Positions 1 through 6,595 of a stretch of DNA of 12,008 nt are shown here, in pieces. The notes beneath the pieces were generated by a model, which made no database searches, was not told the origin of the DNA, and worked only from the letters and a program-made list of their open reading frames with translations. The stretch comes from Bacteroidota bacterium. Lineage in GTDB: Bacteria; Bacteroidota; Bacteroidia; UKL13-3. The translations under genes and the position numbers were made by a program. The stretch is taken from contig RGVD01000062.1 in the NCBI GenBank assembly GCA_010027395.1, positions 1 to 12,008 on the forward strand, written 5' to 3'. The first letter of the stretch is position 1; every line of letters begins with the position of its first letter.

Positions 1-321
1 AAACTAACATAGTAGAAATTAATAAGAATATGAGTAAGCAGTGTTTTTATATTTCCATTAAATTATAAGTTATGAACAATAATTCAAATATAGTATTACT
101 TAAATATTAAAAATAATATTACATATTAATATCAAGTTTTAAAAAAATTTCGATTCAGTTGCAGTAAAAGTTATTTAATTGGCCATTTAGTTTTACATTT
201 GATAATGCGCTTGCAAACCCTTGTCATTACAGCATCTTTACAATATGTTAATGAATAAATAATATTAATTTAATATGCTGTGACATACTAATAAAATAGA
301 ATTGTAGGATAATTTTATAAT
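1..321. other. AT-rich stretch without a recognised gene
   Basis: No open frame of useful length and no RNA gene is recognisable here. The sequence is very AT-rich with short A and T runs. Two small signals are visible: a perfect TAnnTTTG word (TACATTTG, 194-201), which could be a promoter for the small gene starting at 322 but would leave a leader of more than 100 nt, and a TTGCAAACC word at 211-219 that recurs further right. The left end of the window cuts an unknown context. Confidence 0.5.
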
Positions 322-561
322 ATGTTTTTATTTCGCGCACTTGAGTCAATTAATTCATTAATAATTCTTTTTGCAATCATATTGATTGCTATATTTTTTT
401 ATTATCGAAAAAAAATAACGAGAGAATCTAACTGTCCTTTTTGTTATTCAAAAGATAGGTCTAGGGTGAAAAAGAAATCGAGTTATAAATCAAAAAAAGA
501 TAGTTTTTTAAGGCAATATAAATGCTTAAATTGCCATAAAACTTATTATCTGCTTACCTAA
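322..561 (+). CDS. Small predicted membrane protein with a zinc-ribbon-like CxxC pair
   Basis: I do not recognise this 79-residue protein. It has a hydrophobic segment at about residues 10-28 that could form one transmembrane helix, followed by a basic stretch (YYRKK). A soluble tail holds two CxxC pairs, C38-PF-C41 and C68-LN-C71, separated by 26 mostly basic residues. Two CxxC knuckles at this spacing resemble a zinc ribbon, with the tail probably on the cytoplasmic side because of the positive residues after the helix. The ATG at 322 is the first in the frame, and no Shine-Dalgarno sequence is visible. The neighbours are non-coding, so context gives no hint of function. The composition (K, S and Y rich, AT-rich codons) suits the host. 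It could be a real orphan gene or a chance frame; the ordered helix-plus-CxxC pattern makes me favour a real gene. Confidence 0.55.
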   Translation: MFLFRALESINSLIILFAIILIAIFFYYRKKITRESNCPFCYSKDRSRVKKKSSYKSKKDSFLRQYKCLNCHKTYYLLT

Positions 562-1037
562 ATTTTATTTGCTACAAAGAAGTAAGAATACATCATTTAT
601 TTGAAGTGGTAATCCAAACAGTGCGATTTTGCAAACCATATTTAGCTATCATTAGCATTTGTAATGCGATAAAATAATTACCGTTTAATAGGTTTGTTTC
701 CTGAAATTGGTATGTTAAAAAGCGGACTGCAAATCTTTGTTGTAAATGATTTGGATTGTGAATCATTGGTGTTCGAAACATGGTTTTTGATGTTGAACCC
801 TTTCGGGGTTCTGCTTTGTATATGCCATTTATCCGTGGGTTTCACCCACGGCTATTAATATTTTACCCCTTTGGGGTAAGCATATTTTGAGCTTTCAAAT
901 ACTTATGATTGCAAATCAGAACTAGCAGTAAACTCTATGTTGCTTTTCGATTTTATAGGTTTGCAAACTAGGCGCACATGCTCTCTTTTATTTTTAATAA
1001 GATGAAGGGGCGCCAGAATAGTTTTGAAATTAATTGC
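562..1037. other. Intergenic region with repeat relics
   Basis: This stretch holds the 92-nt three-hairpin repeat (788-879) and several related short words: TTGCAAACC at 629-637, CTGCAAATC at 727-735, TTGCAAATC at 909-917 and the palindrome GTTTGCAAAC at 959-968. A 62-codon minus-strand frame (593-781) is open, but its product has no recognisable domain and it lies in this repeat-like sequence, so I do not call it a gene. The rest shows nothing further. Confidence 0.45.
788..879 (+). repeat. 92-nt three-hairpin intergenic repeat, copy A
   Basis: Three consecutive inverted repeats are visible. Hairpin 1 is GAACCC/GGGTTC (795-811). Hairpin 2 is CCGTGGGT/ACCCACGG with a TTC loop (833-851, 8 perfect pairs). 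Hairpin 3 is TTACCCC/GGGGTAA with a TTT loop (863-879, 7 perfect pairs). The unit aligns end to end without gaps with the reverse complement of 10294-10385; by hand I count 72 of 92 identical positions. The pattern resembles REP-like palindromic elements that sit between genes and are sometimes moved by REP-associated tyrosine transposases. No such transposase is in this window, so the mobility mechanism is inference. It may also act as a bidirectional terminator or mRNA stabiliser. Confidence 0.85.
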
Positions 1038-1826
1038 TTATAAACAGCCAGTCCTACCTCCATCAACAGGCATGTTAATACCTGTGATATAAGAGGCGTA
1101 TTCGCTTGCTAGGAAGCTAGCGGCAAAAGCAATTTCTTCAGGCGTGGCAAATCGCTTCATGGGTATTTCAGCTAACATTTCTTTACTCACTTCATCAGCA
1201 CTTTCGTTTTGTTTTTCAGCCTTACCTTCAATGATTTGTTTTAATCTATCTGTTGAAGTTGCACCAGGTAAAATATTGTTTACTGTAATGCCAAATGGTG
1301 CCAGCTCTGTTGCCAAAGTCTTACTCCAGCTTGCCATAGCGCCTCTAACAGTATTAGATACACCTAATCCTTTTAAGGGAATTTTTACACTTGTAGATAT
1401 GATATTGATAATACGGCCATAACCTGATTGTCTCATACCATCAATCACGCATTGCATCAAATGATGACTGCTAAGCAAATGAGAATTCAGGGCGGCAATA
1501 AACTCTTCTTCTTTAGCTAAATGAGCAGGCCCAGGGCTAGGTCCTCCGCTATTATTAACCAAGATATGGTAAATGGTATGTGAGTTAACTTTAGCATCTA
1601 TAGCTGATCTAACCGATTCAGGTTTTGAAAAATCAGCCACGATAAAATTATGTTTTTGCCCAATACTTGTATCTAGGTCTCTTACCACACGTTCAAGTAA
1701 ACCCCCGTTACGTGCCATTAGCGTAACATTTGCGCCAAGTTTTGCAAATTGTAAAGCTATGGCATAACCAATTCCTTTGGTGCTACCACATACCAAAGCA
1801 TTTTTTCCAGTTAAATCAATATTCAT
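1038..1826 (-). CDS. SDR-family oxidoreductase homologue lacking the YxxxK pair
   Basis: This is a 262-residue Rossmann-fold protein of the short-chain dehydrogenase/reductase superfamily, closest in pattern to 3-oxoacyl-ACP reductase (FabG) types. It keeps the nucleotide-binding glycine motif G14-STK-G18-I-G20 (preceded by Cys rather than Thr), the NNSGG motif at 91-95, Asn114, Ser144 at the catalytic Ser position, and a C-terminal PVDGG. By alignment to the Ser-x12-Tyr-x3-Lys spacing of FabG, the Tyr position is S157 and the Lys position is R161, so two of the four tetrad residues are replaced. The known BKR-like SDR subgroup (cd05344) is described as lacking a perfect tetrad, and this fits it. 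The substrate is unknown, and it may be a non-catalytic or unusual NAD(P) protein. The ATG at 1826 is the natural start. It diverges from the aspartate kinase across a 164-nt gap. Confidence 0.9.
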   Translation of the reverse strand: MNIDLTGKNALVCGSTKGIGYAIALQFAKLGANVTLMARNGGLLERVVRDLDTSIGQKHNFIVADFSKPESVRSAIDAKVNSHTIYHILVNNSGGPSPGPAHLAKEEEFIAALNSHLLSSHHLMQCVIDGMRQSGYGRIINIISTSVKIPLKGLGVSNTVRGAMASWSKTLATELAPFGITVNNILPGATSTDRLKQIIEGKAEKQNESADEVSKEMLAEIPMKRFATPEEIAFAASFLASEYASYITGINMPVDGGRTGCL

Positions 1827-1948
1827 ACTTTCGAATTAAACACCATGAGCCAATAATTACAAATAATATTATTAGTTCATCTTTAATGCCTTGTATTGAT
1901 GTGATTTGTGCTATTCACAATTCCTTTTTCGACTTAACTACAAATCCA

Positions 1949-1956
1949 TACATTTG
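1949..1956 (+). promoter_or_regulatory. Bacteroidota -7 box ahead of aspartate kinase
   Basis: TACATTTG is a perfect match to the TAnnTTTG -7 element of Bacteroidota primary sigma factor promoters. It lies 34 nt before the aspartate kinase ATG. No TTG -33 element sits at the usual spacing; only a T-rich TTTTTC is found 18 nt upstream. The assignment rests on the -7 match and the position between divergent genes. Confidence 0.5.
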
Positions 1957-1990
1957 CCTCACATTTACAAAATTGGGGGAATACAGAATC

Positions 1991-3253
1991 ATGAAAGTAT
2001 TTAAATTCGGGGGAGCATCGGTAAAAAATGCAGAGGCAGTTAGGAATGTAGCAGATATTTTAAAACAATACGCCAATCAGGAATTATTGATAGTGGTATC
2101 AGCCATGGGGAAAACAACCAATGCTTTAGAACTATTGGCAAAGGCATACTATAACAACGAAAATGAAAGTAAAAACAATTTATTTAATGAGGTAAAAACC
2201 TTTCATGATGAAATTATAAAACATCTTCTTAAAGATACTGCGAGCCATGCTTATGACGATATCGAAAATCTGTTTATTGAACTTGATTGTGAGTTAGAAA
2301 GTTCTCCCGAAGGCAGTTTTGATGCCATATACGATCAAATTGTGAGTTATGGTGAGATTTTCTCATCAAGAATTATAAGCGCTTTTTTAAATGATTCAGG
2401 AATTCGCAACCGTTGGATGGATGCTCGAAATTTTATTTCTACCGACAGCGCATACCGCGAAGGAAAGGTAGATTGGAAAACAACTGAAACTTTGATTGGT
2501 AATAAATTGAAACCCATTGTGAAGAAGCAAATGGTAATCACACAGGGATTTATTGGAAAAAATAAAGACAACCACACTGTAACCCTTGGTAGAGAAGGAT
2601 CTGATTATACTGCTGCTATTTTTGCTTATGGTTTAAAAGCCGACAATGTTACCATTTGGAAGGATGTGGCAGGTGTTATGAATGCCGACCCTAAAAAGTT
2701 TCCTGATGCCGTTAAATTAAATGCTCTAAGTTACCCTAAAGCAATTGAGATGGCCTATTATGGAGCCACTGTCATACACCCCAAGACCATACAGCCACTT
2801 CAAAGCAAGCATATCCCCTTGTTTGTAAAATCCTTTATTAATCCAGATGACAAAGGAACTGTCGTTGGTGTTGGCAAAGATTTGGAGGAGCATATTCCCA
2901 CCTTTATTTCTAAAAACAATCAATTGCTTATTTCCATTTCGAGTAAAGATTTCTCATTTATAGTAGAAGATAATTTAAGCAATATCTTTTTTGTTTTTGC
3001 ACGACATAAGGTAAAGATAAACTTGATGCAAAATTCGGCCATTAGCTTTAGTGTTTGTATAGATAATGAAGAAGACAAAACAGAAAAGTTGTTATCTGAA
3101 TTGGCTTTAAATTATAATATTAAAAGCAATTCAGGGCTCGAAATACTTACTATCACCAACTATAATAATGAGTTGTTAAAACAATTATCCGATGGTCGTA
3201 AGTTATTTATCGAACAAAAAACACGCAACACACTTCAATTGGTTTTAAGCTAA
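1991..3253 (+). CDS. Aspartate kinase (monofunctional)
   Basis: This enzyme phosphorylates L-aspartate with ATP, the first step towards lysine, threonine, methionine and diaminopimelate. The 420-residue protein starts MKVFKFGGASV, the amino-acid-kinase signature with K5. It continues with VVSAMG (35-40), DAR (144-146), an ITQGFIG loop (183-189), GREGSDYTAA (200-209) and KDVAGVMNADP (224-234), all of the kinase domain. A C-terminal regulatory part from about residue 305 contains a divergent ACT region. The frame is open 261 nt further upstream, into the antisense of the SDR gene, but the family N-terminus fixes the start at the ATG at 1991. The folK ATG shares its last stop base, so the two are probably co-transcribed. 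There is no fused homoserine dehydrogenase. Several paralogues of this enzyme are common, so I leave the symbol blank (lysC is possible). Confidence 0.95.
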   Translation: MKVFKFGGASVKNAEAVRNVADILKQYANQELLIVVSAMGKTTNALELLAKAYYNNENESKNNLFNEVKTFHDEIIKHLLKDTASHAYDDIENLFIELDCELESSPEGSFDAIYDQIVSYGEIFSSRIISAFLNDSGIRNRWMDARNFISTDSAYREGKVDWKTTETLIGNKLKPIVKKQMVITQGFIGKNKDNHTVTLGREGSDYTAAIFAYGLKADNVTIWKDVAGVMNADPKKFPDAVKLNALSYPKAIEMAYYGATVIHPKTIQPLQSKHIPLFVKSFINPDDKGTVVGVGKDLEEHIPTFISKNNQLLISISSKDFSFIVEDNLSNIFFVFARHKVKINLMQNSAISFSVCIDNEEDKTEKLLSELALNYNIKSNSGLEILTITNYNNELLKQLSDGRKLFIEQKTRNTLQLVLS

Positions 3254-3738
3254 TGGAAGATAAAATAGTTGTATTGCTTTTGGGAAGCAATATGGGAGAT
3301 TCACTTGCTTGTTTAAAAACAGCTATACACCACATTGAAAATCGCCTATCTCCTATCATTATGGCTTCAAGCCTATATAAAACAGCTGCTTGGGGCAAGG
3401 TTAATCAAGCAGATTTCTATAATCAAGTGGTTGCTATCAAAAGCTCGCTTACACCCGAAGAAATTTTGACAATAACCCTTGATATTGAAATGCAAATGGG
3501 CCGAGAACGCATTGAAAAGTGGGCTGAAAGGGTTATTGATATTGATATTTTGTTTTATGGAAATGATATTATCGATAATCCAAATTTGAAAGTTCCCCAC
3601 CCCTATTTGCATGTTCGCAGGTTTACTTTGATTCCATTACAAGAAATATTACCACAATTTGTTCACCCCGTTTTTAATAAAACTATTGATACGCTGTTAG
3701 ATAATTGCAGTGACATAGGCAAAGTGGAAAAATTGTAG
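3253..3738 (+). CDS. folK: 2-amino-4-hydroxy-6-hydroxymethyldihydropteridine diphosphokinase
   Basis: HPPK transfers pyrophosphate from ATP to 6-hydroxymethyl-7,8-dihydropterin, feeding dihydropteroate synthase in folate biosynthesis in the cytoplasm. The 161-residue length matches the single-domain family. Visible motifs are GSNMGD (11-16), FYNQ (55-58, pterin contact), W90 and R93 of the ATP-binding loop, D96 and D98 in IDID (the two Mg2+ ligands), and PHPYLHVRRF (115-124), with H116 and R122 at conserved positions. The ATG at 3253 uses the last A of the aspartate kinase TAA, so translation is probably coupled. The deoxynucleoside kinase follows after 74 nt. Nothing looks broken. Confidence 0.97.
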   Translation: MEDKIVVLLLGSNMGDSLACLKTAIHHIENRLSPIIMASSLYKTAAWGKVNQADFYNQVVAIKSSLTPEEILTITLDIEMQMGRERIEKWAERVIDIDILFYGNDIIDNPNLKVPHPYLHVRRFTLIPLQEILPQFVHPVFNKTIDTLLDNCSDIGKVEKL

Positions 3739-3812
3739 GAATGTTGGTCATGCTAAACATTTATTTGCAGTTCTTAATTTTCACAATACTTACAAAATAA
3801 CCAAGCACAAGT

Positions 3813-4454
3813 TTGAGCCAAAATCCAATTCCATATCGCTATATTGCTGTTGAAGGAAACATTGGTGCTGGCAAATCAACTCTTGCCACTCAACTTTCGC
3901 AATGGCTTCAAGCCAAACTCATACTTGAGGAATTTGAGGACAACTCATTCTTGCCAAAATTTTATAAAGACCAAAGGCGTTACGCTTTCCCCCTTGAAAT
4001 GAGTTTTTTGGCAGCTCGCTTTAATCAATTAAAAAGGCAACTAAATGAGCAAGATTTGTTCAATAATCAAATTATTTCAGATTATATTTTTCCTAAATGC
4101 TTATTGTTTTCAAAAGTCACTTTGGATGAGGATGAGTATAATTTGTATTACAAACTCTTCGAAATAATTAACCAACAAATCCACCAGCCAGATTTATTAC
4201 TATACCTGCACAGCCCTATTGAAAAGCTGAAATGGAATATCAATAACCGTGGTCGTATATATGAGCAAGAAATCGAGGACGAATACCTATTAAACCTTCA
4301 AAAAACCTACTTCGACTACCTACATTCAAGCAGTAGTTTAAGAATTGTAATACTTGATTGCTCCAAGCTTGATTTTGTCCATAATCCTGCAGACTATGCG
4401 AAAATTCAAACCCTTTTGAGTCAGGAATATCCTGTTGGAATAACACGTTTGTAA
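3813..4454 (+). CDS. Deoxynucleoside kinase (dAK/dGK/dNK family)
   Basis: It probably phosphorylates a deoxynucleoside at the 5' position for dNTP salvage; which base cannot be read from the sequence. The 213-residue protein has a P-loop G15-NIGA-G20-K21-S22. E40 lies in the region of the catalytic base, and QRR (54-56) sits in the substrate-binding stretch. SDY (89-91) is in the place of the usual acidic-Arg-Ser motif, as in bacterial dAK/dGK-like members. An RGR LID motif is at 146-148. The start is a TTG at 3813: the in-frame stop at 3798-3800 and the lack of any ATG or GTG before the P-loop leave no other start. It lies 74 nt after folK on the same strand and may belong to that operon. 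Confidence 0.92.
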   Translation: MSQNPIPYRYIAVEGNIGAGKSTLATQLSQWLQAKLILEEFEDNSFLPKFYKDQRRYAFPLEMSFLAARFNQLKRQLNEQDLFNNQIISDYIFPKCLLFSKVTLDEDEYNLYYKLFEIINQQIHQPDLLLYLHSPIEKLKWNINNRGRIYEQEIEDEYLLNLQKTYFDYLHSSSSLRIVILDCSKLDFVHNPADYAKIQTLLSQEYPVGITRL

Positions 4455-4565
4455 ATTCAAGAAAGCAGTTCATCACACATGATCGTATGTTTATGGCTTC
4501 AAATCCCCTTAACTTCATTTTTAATACCTAGTGTTAGTTATAAAGATTAAAATTGTTAGGACAAG
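4455..4565 (+). other. Gap between dNK and the FkbM gene
   Basis: This 111-nt non-coding gap shows no convincing terminator. A weak -7-like TAAAATTG (one mismatch to TAnnTTTG) lies near 4549 and could start the next gene, but there is no TTG element at a suitable distance. Confidence 0.2.
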
Positions 4566-5441
4566 ATGATAAAAAACGACTTGATAATTGATGTAGGGAT
4601 GCATCGCGGTGAAGATACCAGCTATTATTTAAAAAAGGGTTACAATGTGATTGCAATTGATGCCGACCCAAACACCATAAAATACGTAAACCAAAAATTT
4701 AGTCGAGAAGTTGAACTGAAGAAACTAAAGATATTAAACTATGCCATTGCAGATATTGATGATCTGCAGATGGATTTTAATATCAGTGAATTATCGCTTT
4801 GGAGCTCATTAAAAAAAGAAATAGCCGATAGAAATCATCTTGCCAAAGATACGGTGAAGGTTGAATGTAAAACTCTGAAGACGATTTTCAAGACATACGG
4901 CATACCCTACTATTGCAAAATTGATATTGAAGGTTATGATGAATTATGCTTGCAAACTTTGGCCGGCTCAAATATTCTCCCAACCTTTATTTCGGTAGAA
5001 TCAGAATGTGTTGGTGAGAATGAAGTATTAAGAGACGAGCAGGCTTTAGGTACATTAAATAGACTTAAAGAATTAGGTTATTCTAAATTTAAATTGTTGG
5101 ATCAAACCTCTTTGGAAGTGCTAAAAAAAGGCGAAGACTTTTATAGCCATGCAAAAATGTTAAAATTCAGAAAGCCAAGTCTAAAAACTAAAATAATCAA
5201 TAAAATTTCTAAGGTTTTAGGTATTGGAACTTATACTACATCACATAGAGAGCTATTGAATAAGAAGTTTAATCATAACTTTTTTATAGGCTCTTCTGGT
5301 CCATTCGGAAATGATTTGGATGGCGAATGGTTGGATTATGATTCAGCAAGGGCTTGTCTATTAAAGCACAGAAATGACTATTTTAAGTTACAAAACTCAA
5401 TAAGTTATGGGTTTTGGTGTGATTGGCATGCTACAAAATAG
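4566..5441 (+). CDS. FkbM family SAM-dependent methyltransferase
   Basis: This is a 291-residue class I methyltransferase of the FkbM (Methyltransf_21) family. Motif I is DVGMHRGEDT (9-18), the acidic residue that should bind the SAM ribose is D32 in AIDADP (30-35), and the family's characteristic KIDIEG is at 118-123. About 100 residues follow the core. They include SSGPFG near residue 250 and a C-terminal FWCDWHA, elements that I recall in long FkbM members. FkbM-type enzymes mostly O-methylate sugars or polyketides; the acceptor here is unknown. There are no glycosyltransferases or polysaccharide genes next to it, so context does not help. The ATG at 4566 is close to motif I, with no room for a signal peptide, so the protein is cytoplasmic. 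It ends only 12 nt from the stop of the convergent gene. Confidence 0.9.
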   Translation: MIKNDLIIDVGMHRGEDTSYYLKKGYNVIAIDADPNTIKYVNQKFSREVELKKLKILNYAIADIDDLQMDFNISELSLWSSLKKEIADRNHLAKDTVKVECKTLKTIFKTYGIPYYCKIDIEGYDELCLQTLAGSNILPTFISVESECVGENEVLRDEQALGTLNRLKELGYSKFKLLDQTSLEVLKKGEDFYSHAKMLKFRKPSLKTKIINKISKVLGIGTYTTSHRELLNKKFNHNFFIGSSGPFGNDLDGEWLDYDSARACLLKHRNDYFKLQNSISYGFWCDWHATK

Positions 5442-5453
5442 ATTCAAAAGCAA

Positions 5454-6575
5454 TTAATATTCAACCCTTACCAACTTCATGTTTTGCCACCTTAAAATAT
5501 TAAGATTGGCATTTTGCATTCCTTCGCTGTCTTGTTTGTAGGCTATTTTAAAATGATTACATAAGCCTTGATAACTATTTTGTTCAATCAACTTCTTGAT
5601 ATCATTTTTGTTTTGTGATGCATTTTTGGTAAAAAACATAAATTGATCATAGCCCTGAAAAGCAAAAATACTCGGTTCAGTGTAAAACTTAGCGCGATAC
5701 TTTCCAATGAAATCTTTCACAGCTTGGTCACTGTAATCAATAAATTGGGGAGTTAGAATATGGACTTTACATTGTTCCCAAAGCTTACCATTTATTGAAC
5801 TAAAATCCATCCATTGGGTAAACCCATAAGTAGAAATGTCATACAGCCCTGTTGTGTCAATTATCACATTCAAACAACTATTTACTTTGCTTTCTTCATT
5901 ACTACAAAGTATGATATGATTAGGCTTATTTGCTGTTAAATATTTCCCTAAATCACTGATTTTACTGATGTCTAAATATGAAAAGCTAGCATTTGAAAAA
6001 CTGCCTTGCAATTGCTTGGCCCTCGATCCAAAAACCTTATCAGTAGGGTCATTATCCTGAATGATGATGATATTAGGGTTTTTACTTTGGTTGTTTATAT
6101 ACCCAAGCGCATAATCAGCATAGTATGTCAAATCAGGATTTGCAGAGATAATATATGGGTCATTCACCTTGGTTTTAGTGAAAGTAAACAAAGGAGAAAC
6201 ATGGTATTTTTGCTTAGAAACTGAATAAGGTTTCATTGCCATTTGCGCTTCTTTGGTGACAGGTCCAATGATTAAGTCAGCTTCTGCAATTTCCTTTTTC
6301 TTTAGAATCTTAATAAAAACATTCGAATCTTTCTCCGTATCATAGCTTGAGATGCTTAAGCTCATACCTGATGCTATAAGACTATCTGCTGCTAATAAAG
6401 AACCCTGATAATATTCTCGACAAGCATTTCCTAAATCTGAATTTTTGGTATTTGGCTTTTGGATTATTTGCTTGCTGCAAAACGGCATAATCACAGCCAC
6501 TTTGGTTTGGGCATAGGTGTTAGTGACCAGCGATAAAATGCAAATGAAAGTTAATATCCAATTTTTTTGTTTCAT
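5454..6575 (-). CDS. Exported periplasmic-binding-protein-like protein (ABC substrate-binding, type I fold)
   Basis: The 373-residue protein starts with a signal peptide: MKQK, a hydrophobic core at residues 6-18, and a likely cleavage after TYA (22) before Gln23. No Cys follows the cleavage site, so it is not a lipoprotein. The mature part opens with KVAVIMPF and has EYYQGSLLAADSL, SYDTEKD, DLIIGP and a late FQGYDQFMFF. These are typical of the branched-chain amino-acid-type (Peripla_BP_6) ligand-binding fold in Bacteroidota proteins, which often also carry LysM domains; I see no LysM here. The frame extends to 6605, but that would overlap guaA and bury the signal peptide, so the ATG at 6573-6575 is chosen. 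It follows guaA after 20 nt, probably as one transcript. No permease or ATPase is adjacent, so a sensor or cell-envelope role is as likely as transport. Confidence 0.85.
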   Translation of the reverse strand: MKQKNWILTFICILSLVTNTYAQTKVAVIMPFCSKQIIQKPNTKNSDLGNACREYYQGSLLAADSLIASGMSLSISSYDTEKDSNVFIKILKKKEIAEADLIIGPVTKEAQMAMKPYSVSKQKYHVSPLFTFTKTKVNDPYIISANPDLTYYADYALGYINNQSKNPNIIIIQDNDPTDKVFGSRAKQLQGSFSNASFSYLDISKISDLGKYLTANKPNHIILCSNEESKVNSCLNVIIDTTGLYDISTYGFTQWMDFSSINGKLWEQCKVHILTPQFIDYSDQAVKDFIGKYRAKFYTEPSIFAFQGYDQFMFFTKNASQNKNDIKKLIEQNSYQGLCNHFKIAYKQDSEGMQNANLNILRWQNMKLVRVEY

Positions 6576-6595
6576 ATATTTAGTGCTTTGCGGAC

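Noticed and set aside
593..781. Minus-strand 62-codon frame
   Set aside because: It has no domain or signal, lies in repeat-relic sequence and shows no promoter; probably an open frame by chance or a repeat relic.
1730..1990. Upstream extension of the aspartate kinase frame, giving a 507-residue protein
   Set aside because: The added 87 residues lie antisense to the SDR gene and precede the family N-terminus MKVFKFGG, and the -7 box at 1949-1956 would fall inside the extension.
1827..1990. Lysine riboswitch or other leader RNA before aspartate kinase
   Set aside because: The gap is 164 nt, AT-rich and without long stems, and the likely leader is only about 30 nt.
4240..4518. Minus-strand frame over the end of dNK
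   Set aside because: It is antisense to a well-supported kinase and its product has no recognisable features.
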